From contig CALSRT010000003.1 of assembly GCA_943788825.1 (NCBI GenBank), forward strand, positions 248,001 through 312,000: a stretch of 64,000 nucleotides of DNA, written 5' to 3'. Position 1 is the first letter of the stretch; each line of letters begins with the position of its first letter. The stretch comes from UBA4582 sp002389265. Its GTDB lineage: Bacteria; Pseudomonadota; Gammaproteobacteria; Pseudomonadales; Azotimanducaceae. Below, in pieces: positions 48,222 through 55,514 of the stretch. The position numbers and the translations under genes are program-made. Under the pieces are notes generated by a model. The model had not been told where the DNA came from. It searched no databases and saw only the letters and a program-made list of their open reading frames with translations.

Positions 48222-48370
48222 CTATGCCTCAGATCTTTTAGCGTACCGGCGACAGCGCTCTCCACAATATTTGACCTGCGGCCAGTCACGGGCCCGTTTT
48301 TTGCGCCACGAAAATGCTCGATTGCAGACCAGGCAAAGTTGCTGGGTAGTTCGGATTTATGGTGCGTCAA
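48222..48370 (-). pseudogene. DUF2256 small Cys-rich protein gene with an apparent -1 base frameshift
   Basis: On the minus strand a TTG at 48370, inside the end of the cryptochrome gene, opens MTHHKSELPS. The next codons are out of frame, but the shifted frame reads QLCLVCNRAFSWRKKRARDW, then QVKYCGERCRRYAKRSEA and a stop at 48222. Together these make the complete DUF2256 pattern (ELPSK-x-C-x2-C...FSWRKKW...VKYCSERCRR). Restoring one A in the CAGCAACTTTGC segment (coding strand, around 48338-48341) would give SELPSKLCLVC in one frame. The total length, 149 bases, is one short of a multiple of three. DUF2256 genes commonly accompany cryptochrome-type photolyases. It may be a pseudogene, a recoding site or a sequence error. 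Confidence 0.7.
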
Positions 48371-49670
48371 CCTGTCCCGCCGCGACTGGCCAGTCATAGT
48401 AATCTCTGCTATCGAGAGGCCCCGTGGGGGTTGTGCCAGCCCAGCGTCGTCGATAGTCGCCGGCGCCATCCCAAATTTCGGCTTGCTTGTCGAGATTGAA
48501 ATGGCGACCGCCGCGGGGATCTGAGCCAACGCCGGCGATGTACTGCCAGTTACCCCAGTTGCTGCAGGCATCATAGTCTATAAGTTGCTCCTCAAAGTAA
48601 CCTGCGCCGCAGCGCCAGTCCAATCCAAGTTCATTGATCAGGCAGCTCGCTGCGATTTGTCGTCCACGGTTGCTGAGTAAGCCAGTCTGCTTGAGTTCGT
48701 TCATGCAGGCATTGACGATCGGCCAAGGTGTGTTGCCATCTCGCCATTTGAAGAAGCGCTCTGGATAAAAGCTGGTCAGCGGCCGTTGTCCGGAGATCCC
48801 GCTAAACTCAAACAGGGCAGCTTGGTGGTAGCCCGCATGCCAGCGAAAAAATTCCCGCCACATGAGTTCGAAGAGGATCCACTCTGTTGATTCATTGGCG
48901 CCACGTCGCGACTCGTAAAGGCGCAGTAGTTCGAATATTTGCACGGGCGAAACACAACCCTGTGCGAGCCACGGCGAGAACCCTGTGGCATATTGCTCGC
49001 CAAAAAACTGATTTCGAGTGTCCTTGTAGGTCGAGGCCGCGTTGGTGCTGAAATACTGGTAGAGGTGCTGTGCGCCGGCGGTTTCACCACCGCGAGGGCG
49101 TTGAGTGTTGCTGGCTCCAGGCACCATGGCGCTGTCCAGCTTGATCAACGTAGGTGCTGGTAAGCTGGCGGGCTGGGTTGATGATGGTCTGAACTCAACA
49201 GTATCTAGAGCTCGTCGAAACGCGGAAAATGTCGCTGGAAATCCGTTAGTAAATTGCACTTTATCCTGCAGGTACAAGGTGGTGCTGTCGTATTCCTCGA
49301 ATAAGATGTTTGGGTACGCCAGCCGCAGAGACTGCCACATGACTGTTTTGTCGCTGCTGTGTTGGCGGCTGCGAACGATCCGATGAAAGCGCCCAGAGTC
49401 CAACAGGCTGGTAACGATCAGCTGCGGATTACCTTCCAAAATATTCAATTGCTGGCCGAGTTTTGCCAGACCTATGTGCAGATCCTGTAACGAGTCTCGA
49501 AGAAACCCCCAGCGATGCTCTCCCATCTGGCTATTCGAAAAACGATCGGTTTTGAGTCTTCGCTCATCCAGGCAGAACAAGATGGTCAGGGCATCATCTT
49601 GTGCCGCGGCGTTCAGCGCCGGATTATCCTGCAAGCGCAAGTCATCATTTAGCCAGTAGAGTGTGCTCAT
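48357..49670 (-). CDS. Cryptochrome DASH / deoxyribodipyrimidine photolyase family
   Basis: This 437-residue flavoprotein has the N-terminal antenna Rossmann domain (LYWLNDDLRLQDNPAL) and the C-terminal FAD-binding helical domain. The Cry-DASH hallmarks are YKDTRNQFFG, SPWLAQGCVSP, WILFELMWREFFRW, TGLLSNRGRQIAAS and NWGNWQYIAGVGSDPRGGRHFN (core NWGNWQYIAGVGSDPR). Cry-DASH proteins repair pyrimidine dimers in single-stranded DNA and act as blue-light receptors. It overlaps the DUF3429 gene upstream (4 bp) and the DUF2256 reading frame downstream, forming a compact light-response operon. Confidence 0.95.
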   Translation of the reverse strand: MSTLYWLNDDLRLQDNPALNAAAQDDALTILFCLDERRLKTDRFSNSQMGEHRWGFLRDSLQDLHIGLAKLGQQLNILEGNPQLIVTSLLDSGRFHRIVRSRQHSSDKTVMWQSLRLAYPNILFEEYDSTTLYLQDKVQFTNGFPATFSAFRRALDTVEFRPSSTQPASLPAPTLIKLDSAMVPGASNTQRPRGGETAGAQHLYQYFSTNAASTYKDTRNQFFGEQYATGFSPWLAQGCVSPVQIFELLRLYESRRGANESTEWILFELMWREFFRWHAGYHQAALFEFSGISGQRPLTSFYPERFFKWRDGNTPWPIVNACMNELKQTGLLSNRGRQIAASCLINELGLDWRCGAGYFEEQLIDYDACSNWGNWQYIAGVGSDPRGGRHFNLDKQAEIWDGAGDYRRRWAGTTPTGPLDSRDYYDWPVAAGQVDAP

Positions 49671-50164
49671 GGTGAGAGGAAAAACGCGGTCAGGTGCAGC
49701 GCAATGACCAGTGCGCTGACGCCCCCTCGCATAGCGCGATAATAGTTGGGCTGCAGACTAAAAACGGCTAATGCGTGCTCGCCGATAAGCAGGAGCCCAA
49801 ACAACAACGCAATGACGAGGAGAGCCAGGCTATCCAGGAAAGTCACAGTCAAAACAGCGGCGATGACAATGGTGTTGCTCACTAGCAGGATCTGTCGTAA
49901 TTGACGCACCGACACCGTGCGCTGCAGCAGGGCGGTGGTCCACCAGTTACCAGCCAGGAAAGCAATAATGCCCAAAGAGTAGGCCTTCAGTAGGGGTAAC
50001 CCCCACCAGGTCTCTAGGAAGGTGAGACAAATGGCCATGGGCAGAATGCCGGCGTAGCCCAACAAGGTGATCAAGCGTTGGTCAAATGGCGATTTTAACG
50101 CGAATAGCACGATGACTCCGAAATAGTGAGGTGTCTGCAACCGGAAAGCGACGCTGAAAGACAA
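49667..50164 (-). CDS. DUF3429-type integral membrane protein
   Basis: This 165-residue protein has about five transmembrane segments and the DUF3429-like features LITLLGYAGILPMAICLTF, AYSLGIIAFLAGNWW and QPNYYRAMRGGVSALVIALHLT. DUF3429 proteins have no known function and are often found near photolyase or cryptochrome genes. Its stop overlaps the Cry-DASH start (4 bp), supporting a shared transcript and possibly a light-related role. The first 25 residues are less typical, so a later start is possible. Confidence 0.8.
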   Translation of the reverse strand: MSFSVAFRLQTPHYFGVIVLFALKSPFDQRLITLLGYAGILPMAICLTFLETWWGLPLLKAYSLGIIAFLAGNWWTTALLQRTVSVRQLRQILLVSNTIVIAAVLTVTFLDSLALLVIALLFGLLLIGEHALAVFSLQPNYYRAMRGGVSALVIALHLTAFFLSP

Positions 50165-50648
50165 GCCCTTTTTTGACTTTTCCAGTGCTCTTACGAACCT
50201 TGGGGTCGCGTGGATCAGCTGGGGTTAATCGCTCTTCAGGTCTTCAGGCAGAGCAAGGCCTCTCAACGGGACAGGTAGTATGAAAGCACAGGAGTCGACA
50301 GGCCCCGTGTTGCCTGTCGACGACTTCCAAGCTAGGGTGACCTTGCTAAAGATGTTAGGCTAAACCAGAGCTTGTCGATCACAGACTCCAGGGCGGATAG
50401 CGCCGACAATAGCGCTGATCTGGGGTTCTCAGCAGATGGATTGCTGCTGAGACCCTAAGGCCTGGTGTGGCGAAATTAAGATCAAAGCAGAAGCCTTGTG
50501 TCAGTAGCGCTCAGTAATGTTTACTTTTCGAAGCTAGCGACCGAATAAGTCAATTTGCGCCGCTGTTCAAAAGACACATCATTTAGTTAATCAAGGTCGA
50601 TATTAATGTCAATGTTAACTGGTATTTCACCGGGCTGAAGGAAGAAGA
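50165..50648. promoter_or_regulatory. 484-bp upstream region of the TelA-polyamine cluster with two strong hairpins
   Basis: The first hairpin has a perfect 10-bp stem: GTCGACAGGC (50294-50303) pairs with GCCTGTCGAC (50312-50321). The second pairs TCTCAGCAG (50427-50435) with CTGCTGAGA (50444-50452), extended by GGG/CCC. Neither has a T run, so they are not simple terminators on the plus strand. No clear sigma-70 promoter was found; the region from 50460 to 50648 is AT-rich and ends in AAGGAAG before the first gene. Confidence 0.5.
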
Positions 50649-51155
50649 ATGGAGTTTGGTATTGTTTTCATCGCGATTTTGATCGCGATTGTGGCTGTTT
50701 TTATATTTTACAAAATGAAGGCTGAAAAGCCCGGGGCTGAGCCGGTAGACGAGTCAGTTGGGTCTGACCCCGTTGAGGATCTACTGAGTCTCAACTTGGA
50801 TGTGCGTAAATCCTCTATGCCGGCGAATTTGGTTGAAATGACCGAGGAGTTGATTGATCTGATCGTCGATCTACTGCCGTTGGTGCGAGAGCAGGCGTCA
50901 GCGTCGGGCGAGTTGACGTGGACCGTTAACCGTATCTCTAGTGAATATTTACCGAATAAATGTGTCTACCCCTTCATCAAGCTTGATAAAAAACTGCAAA
51001 ATGACGCGGCCATTGTCTCCTCTTATAAAGACAACATTGATGCGCTCAAAGATGAACTCGTCGCCGTCAAGGCGATGGTCGTTAATCGTGATATCCAACA
51101 GTTCAACGCTAAGGCGAAATTTCTAAAAAATCGTTTTGATAACACAGGAGCCTAA
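50649..51155 (+). CDS. Membrane-anchored small protein, first gene of the TelA-polyamine cluster
   Basis: I do not recognise the family. The 168-residue product has one N-terminal transmembrane helix (FGIVFIAILIAIVAVFIFY, residues 3-21), a flexible acidic linker (about 24-60) and a helical cytosolic domain (VEMTEELIDLIVDLLPLVREQA; YKDNIDALKDELVAVKAMVV) that could form a coiled coil. The ATG has AAGGAAG upstream. The telA-family gene follows after 3 bp, so the two proteins are probably made together, and this one may tether or position the TelA protein at the membrane. Confidence 0.75.
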   Translation: MEFGIVFIAILIAIVAVFIFYKMKAEKPGAEPVDESVGSDPVEDLLSLNLDVRKSSMPANLVEMTEELIDLIVDLLPLVREQASASGELTWTVNRISSEYLPNKCVYPFIKLDKKLQNDAAIVSSYKDNIDALKDELVAVKAMVVNRDIQQFNAKAKFLKNRFDNTGA

Positions 51156-51158
51156 CAA

Positions 51159-52307
51159 ATGACTACTGAAGTAACTCCACCAAAGTGGGCCTTAGAAAAA
51201 GACTTGTCAACATTGAAAGATCGTACAGTGGCTTTGGTTCAGTCAACCAAAGAAAAGTCTGGTCCGGCGCTGAGTCGTATCGTTGCCGGTATCGGCGAGG
51301 CGTCGCAGAAGAAAATGTCCTCCGCTAACGATCTGATGGCTGGCAGCGTTGGCACGCTGTTGAAAGGACTTGATGGTAAATCGCCAACCGGTGAAAAGCT
51401 GCTAGAGCTTCGTTCGGCGATGGATGATTTGAATCCACACTCGCTAAGCAACTCGTGGTGGTTCGCCTGGATGCCGAAAGGTGTCAAGCGCAAAGCGATT
51501 TCTCGGTTTATTAATCGCTATCAGCCGATGCAGGCCCACTTAAATGGAATTTTTGATGGTTTGCGCAATGGCAAAGATGAATTACTGGAAACCAGCATTG
51601 CCTTAGAAGAGCAGTACGACGAAATAGCGGCAGCCAAGAAAGAAATGGAAGCGGAAATTTATGTGGGCGAACTATTTATAAAACAAGTGGAAGAGCTTGA
51701 GGCTGTTGTTGATACAGATCCTCGCGAGCTGCAGAAGTTAGGCGCAGTCAAAAATCAAGCCATGCGCCGTATTCGAGATATTCGAACGATGGAGCAGGCT
51801 GCAGTGCAGTTTTTTATTAGCATTGATCAAACAGTCGCGACTAACAGTCTGCTAGGTGAGCAAATTGATAGTGCCTTAGTTGTTGGGCCAATGGTTATGA
51901 GTAACGCGTTGCGCATCCAAGCAGCGTTGGCACAACAAGACAGCGTCCGCGAGGCGGTGGAGAGTGTACAGAATGCAATGGGCGACATGATGGCTCAAAA
52001 CGCCGCTGCGGTTAATCAAGCCGCACAGAAAGTCGGTGATATGTATAACAACCCAGTGATAGGACTCGAGAAGCTCGAGGAAGGCTTTGACCAATTAATG
52101 CAGGCGGTCAACACGGCCAATGCGACAATAGCCACCAGTACGATCAAAGCGCGAGAAACCAGTGATCGTCTCGCCCAAATGACTGCAGAGCTCGAGCCGG
52201 TGGCTGCCGGCATGCGCGACGCTCGTGCCGAAGGCGCTGCGCAAGAGCCGGTTCTGTCTTTGGAGAATGGGAAATCTGAGGCGGCTGTTAGAGGTTCTAA
52301 TGACTGA
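51159..52307 (+). CDS. telA: TelA/KlaA-family protein (toxic anion resistance family)
   Basis: This 382-residue, mostly helical cytosolic protein shows the TelA family features SPTGEKLLELRSAMDDLNPH, FINRYQPMQAHLNGIFDGLRNGKDEL and VGELFIKQVEELEAV, and it ends with long heptad-like helices. TelA was named for plasmid-borne tellurite resistance; chromosomal members are linked to envelope stress, colicin, phage or antibiotic tolerance, with unknown biochemistry. It overlaps the DUF4178 gene by 8 bp. In this cluster it stands where other bacteria carry PspA-type membrane-stress proteins, so an equivalent structural role is an inference. Confidence 0.85.
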   Translation: MTTEVTPPKWALEKDLSTLKDRTVALVQSTKEKSGPALSRIVAGIGEASQKKMSSANDLMAGSVGTLLKGLDGKSPTGEKLLELRSAMDDLNPHSLSNSWWFAWMPKGVKRKAISRFINRYQPMQAHLNGIFDGLRNGKDELLETSIALEEQYDEIAAAKKEMEAEIYVGELFIKQVEELEAVVDTDPRELQKLGAVKNQAMRRIRDIRTMEQAAVQFFISIDQTVATNSLLGEQIDSALVVGPMVMSNALRIQAALAQQDSVREAVESVQNAMGDMMAQNAAAVNQAAQKVGDMYNNPVIGLEKLEEGFDQLMQAVNTANATIATSTIKARETSDRLAQMTAELEPVAAGMRDARAEGAAQEPVLSLENGKSEAAVRGSND

Positions 52308-52935
52308 TTACAGGCAACGGTTTGATGCTATCCGGGGACTGTCAATGCACTCTGTTGGCGACCGACCTAAGGTCGATATCACAGCCGTCAAGCAAGGCGG
52401 CTATATTGAATTTGGCGGCGATTCTTTTCAAGTTGTGAAGCTCAATCGCTATCTTGAGGTGAAATGGGAGGACTTCTCTAAACTAAAAAAAGACTACTGG
52501 GTTACAGAACTGCTGCTACTAAATCTTTTGACAGGGGAATCTGCAACTATCGAGTGGGAAGTCGATGACGAGTTAGAGCTTAGTGTGACGATTGAAAGAG
52601 TATCTTTGAGCGATCTCAGCTTTCAGGGTAAGCGCCTCAAGTACTCTGACTTGGAAGACATCGCTGAGGAGGAGGAAGGGGTTGTCAGCCTCAAGGGTAC
52701 CAAATTTCATTACGAAGAGGACGATACCTGGGCCGCGCTTTATTACGACGAGAATGCCAGCGATCATCAGCAGGTGCGCATGATGGAGTTCAGTGGTGGA
52801 GGTAATAAAAGCCTCACGGTCGAGCTTTGGGAAGATGAAGGCGCGAAGCCCGACAAGGAGGCGTTTCTGAGCGAAGACCTTAAGCCCTCTGCCGTGAAAG
52901 TGTTGCAAGCAGGGATCGCTAGCGAGGTGAGCTAA
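52300..52935 (+). CDS. DUF4178-domain protein
   Basis: The 211-residue soluble, acidic protein has one DUF4178-like beta-rich domain. Visible parts are GGYIEFGGDSFQVVKLNRYLEVK, WVTELLLLNLLTGESATIEWEVDDELELSVT, and later FHYEEDDTWAALYYDE with VELWEDEG. The frame runs further upstream in the telA gene, but ATG 52300 with GAGG six bases upstream gives the natural start. Its stop is joined to the next gene's start (TAATG, one base shared). DUF4178 genes are recurrent companions of DUF350 and spermidine-synthase genes; the function is unknown. Confidence 0.82.
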   Translation: MTDYRQRFDAIRGLSMHSVGDRPKVDITAVKQGGYIEFGGDSFQVVKLNRYLEVKWEDFSKLKKDYWVTELLLLNLLTGESATIEWEVDDELELSVTIERVSLSDLSFQGKRLKYSDLEDIAEEEEGVVSLKGTKFHYEEDDTWAALYYDENASDHQQVRMMEFSGGGNKSLTVELWEDEGAKPDKEAFLSEDLKPSAVKVLQAGIASEVS

Positions 52936-54611
52936 TGAGATATTTAAAGCCAGCAGCGCTCTTTTTCGTTGTATTGTTTGTGGGTTATTTCAGCTACAAG
53001 ATATTGACGCAGCTACCGGCGAGAAATTTTGAAGATGCTCAGGCGTTTATTCAGTCTTTGGATCGACAGCAAAAGTCACTGATCATTGACCAAGGCAAGT
53101 TTTCTGAATTGATGCAGTCCGATGCTTGGGGCTTGCTTAGCCCCTATGCTGCATCTGGCAATTGGGCTGCGGAATTCACCTCTGCTGAGGCGGATCTAGC
53201 AAAAGCAGAAAAGATAAAAACTGACGTTGTTGATCGTATTCTAGAACGAGATCACGAAGATGACGTTGCTGAGCTTGTCGCCGGCATTACAAAAGGTGTT
53301 GAGCTCATTCGCTCAGCAAAACTAGCTTCAGCTTACCCCCTGCGGCGGGCCGAACTTATTCTCGAAGCCGTAGAGAACAAGGCTGTATATTTTCAAGGCG
53401 CCGAAGCCTTAATCGATGCTGTCGATCAATCGGCAGTGCAATTCAAGCTAAAAATTGATCTGTCGTTGGCTGCTCATCCTGCTAAAAATGCCGATATTAA
53501 AGACAAGGAAAAGGCTTTTTTTGAACTAGTGGATGCTGGCAGTTCAGCGTTCGCAGCTATGCGTGCGGAATATCGATCGGCCGCGATTAATTATGCGCAT
53601 TTCATCGATAGTTATGCTGATTTAAAAACCGCGCATCAAAGCGCGCTAAGCTTTGCTGAAGAAAATTCTGCACTGCTGGCACAGCTAGATAGAAGCTATG
53701 TAAAAATATTGGTTGATCAGCAGATTGACTATTATCTCGTGATCTCGCGGGCGAGTTGGTGTGATGGCGAGTACTGCGGTTCGGGTTCCGAAATGAATTA
53801 TCCTGCGGTCAAAGTTGATGAGGATACCTTTGAATATTTTGAGAGTAATGATGTCTCGGTAATAGCTCGGCATTCCACAAGTTTTGGTGGTGGTCGATTA
53901 TCATTGTTGATTCCTCAGCAACGCTGGGATGCACTGGGTATTGATTATCAATACCGTTGGGATCGTCGTCAGCCTAGTGCCGAGTACTGGGTCGATTCAG
54001 CTGTTATCAAGACGCTGCACAAATATGCCTATATAGAAGCAGTTAGTGCAAGCTCAAGCCAAGATGTCAGCGGCGAAGTCAAAGAGCAAGACTGGGAGCC
54101 AGTTAGTGAAGCGGTTTTTTGGAAACACTACGAGCACCTTGGCATGGCGATAGAGACCAAACCCTTCGGCTTTTATGCGTCAGAGTTAATTGATACGGCC
54201 GAGCCTGTGGGGATGGCAAGCATTGCTACTCCGACCATGGTCAATGGCGTTCCAACGGGATCAAATCAGCAAGGTGAGTGGCGCCAAGGCAGCGGCGGCT
54301 CATTTTTCTATTTCTATGGAATGTATCGGTTGTTCTCCGACTTTGGCTATCAACGACGCTATACACATAATGATTGGCGGCAATATAACGCCAATGGTCG
54401 CTCTTCAGCATTTTATGGAAGTAATCGACAGTACGGTACTTATGGGTCAGCGACTTACAGTGGCACAAGGTACGCCAATAGTAACTTCGGAAGAAGTAAT
54501 CCATCGGTCTTAAACAGTGCTGTAAGCGGTGGAGGATCAGGAATAGGACGCTCAATACGAGGTGCGGGGCCTTTCGGTCGAGGTAAGGGCCCTTCAGGTT
54601 CCGGCAAATAA
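52935..54611 (+). CDS. Large membrane-anchored protein with a Gly/Ser/Tyr-rich tail, unknown family
   Basis: I do not recognise the family. The 558-residue product starts with a signal anchor (ALFFVVLFVGYFSYKIL, about residues 8-24), then a long alpha-helical region (about 30-270, charged, coiled-coil-like). A mixed domain with two close cysteines follows (WCDGEYCGSGSEM), as do aromatic motifs (FYFYGMYRLFSDFGYQRRYTH). The last about 90 residues are of low complexity in Gly, Ser, Tyr, Asn and Arg (SSAFYGSNRQYGTYGSATYS; GRGKGPSGSGK). It is probably exposed to the periplasm with a disordered, sticky tail. The start overlaps the DUF4178 stop, so it is an obligate member of the operon. Confidence 0.78.
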   Translation: MRYLKPAALFFVVLFVGYFSYKILTQLPARNFEDAQAFIQSLDRQQKSLIIDQGKFSELMQSDAWGLLSPYAASGNWAAEFTSAEADLAKAEKIKTDVVDRILERDHEDDVAELVAGITKGVELIRSAKLASAYPLRRAELILEAVENKAVYFQGAEALIDAVDQSAVQFKLKIDLSLAAHPAKNADIKDKEKAFFELVDAGSSAFAAMRAEYRSAAINYAHFIDSYADLKTAHQSALSFAEENSALLAQLDRSYVKILVDQQIDYYLVISRASWCDGEYCGSGSEMNYPAVKVDEDTFEYFESNDVSVIARHSTSFGGGRLSLLIPQQRWDALGIDYQYRWDRRQPSAEYWVDSAVIKTLHKYAYIEAVSASSSQDVSGEVKEQDWEPVSEAVFWKHYEHLGMAIETKPFGFYASELIDTAEPVGMASIATPTMVNGVPTGSNQQGEWRQGSGGSFFYFYGMYRLFSDFGYQRRYTHNDWRQYNANGRSSAFYGSNRQYGTYGSATYSGTRYANSNFGRSNPSVLNSAVSGGGSGIGRSIRGAGPFGRGKGPSGSGK

Positions 54612-54629
54612 AAGTATATAGGTGATTTG

Positions 54630-55481
54630 ATGAATATAGAGCAGTACGGAATTTACATTTTATATACGCTCATTTATGTGGCGCTGGCAGTTGTGTTGAA
54701 GTACGCGCTCAACTTCAGGTCATTGTCAGACTACAATGCCGATGAGCAACTCGCCGGCGGTAATCTGGCAGTAGGCTTGCGCAGAACGGGCGCGCAGTTT
54801 GGATTAGCTATTGCTGTGACGGGTGTGCTGAGTAGTAGTGGTGCAGACGATTTGCTAGCTGATTTGTTCAACACTGCGTCGTATGGCTTCATCGCTGTTG
54901 TTTTCATGTTGAGTTCGTTGCTCATCACTGATCGGTTAGTGTTGCCGGGAGTTAATAATCAAGAGTCGCTTAAGCAGGGCAACGTAGCAGTGGGCTTTGT
55001 CGAGTTTGGGATGTTAGTGGCAACAGGCATTGTCGCCTATTCGAGCATGGTGGGTGAAGGTGGCGGAATGTTGTCTAGTCTTTCATATTTTATTGCTGGT
55101 CAGATTACCTTGGTTGCACTAGTCATTGTTTACGAAAAAATATTTGTCAGAAATTTTGATATCGTCGAAGCCATAGGAAATAACAATATTGCATCGGGTA
55201 TTTATCTCGGCGGAAAAATGATCGCTTACTCTTTGATTTTAAAGAGTGCCATTGCCGGCAATGGTACAAGTGAGCTTCCGGTGGACTTAGCCCTTGAGTT
55301 TTTAGCTGTAGCTGCGCTGGGCATGATCTTTTTGTATCTATTTGAGTCTATTCTTGACCGCTTGATCGTCACTTCGGCAAACTTATCATCTATGCTTAAC
55401 AAAGATAGTATCGTGCCAGCAGTGCAGTTGGCTTCGGCAAAAATAGGTATCGCCCTGATTTTAAGCAATGCAATACTCTAG
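54630..55481 (+). CDS. Tandem DUF350 integral membrane protein
   Basis: This protein of about 283 residues has eight transmembrane segments in two homologous halves. Each half contains the DUF350 pattern N-x-A-x-G (QLAGGNLAVGLRRTGAQFGLAIA and IGNNNIASGIYLGGKMIAYSLIL are the first helices of each pair; QGNVAVGFVEFGM is another copy of the motif). E. coli YjfL has one such unit. DUF350 proteins occur next to PspA-like, DUF4178 and polyamine genes. A channel or scaffold function is guessed but unproven. I chose ATG 54630 (AGGTGA upstream) over TTG 54627. Confidence 0.85.
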   Translation: MNIEQYGIYILYTLIYVALAVVLKYALNFRSLSDYNADEQLAGGNLAVGLRRTGAQFGLAIAVTGVLSSSGADDLLADLFNTASYGFIAVVFMLSSLLITDRLVLPGVNNQESLKQGNVAVGFVEFGMLVATGIVAYSSMVGEGGGMLSSLSYFIAGQITLVALVIVYEKIFVRNFDIVEAIGNNNIASGIYLGGKMIAYSLILKSAIAGNGTSELPVDLALEFLAVAALGMIFLYLFESILDRLIVTSANLSSMLNKDSIVPAVQLASAKIGIALILSNAIL

Positions 55482-55514
55482 CCCGGTTTGCGTGATAGAA
55501 ACTAGGACGCAAGC

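Noticed and set aside
50280..50363. 27-codon frame (MKAQESTGPVLPVDDFQAR...) before the TelA cluster
   Set aside because: It has only a weak upstream AG-rich sequence and includes the hairpin. I mention it in a finding but cannot call it a gene.
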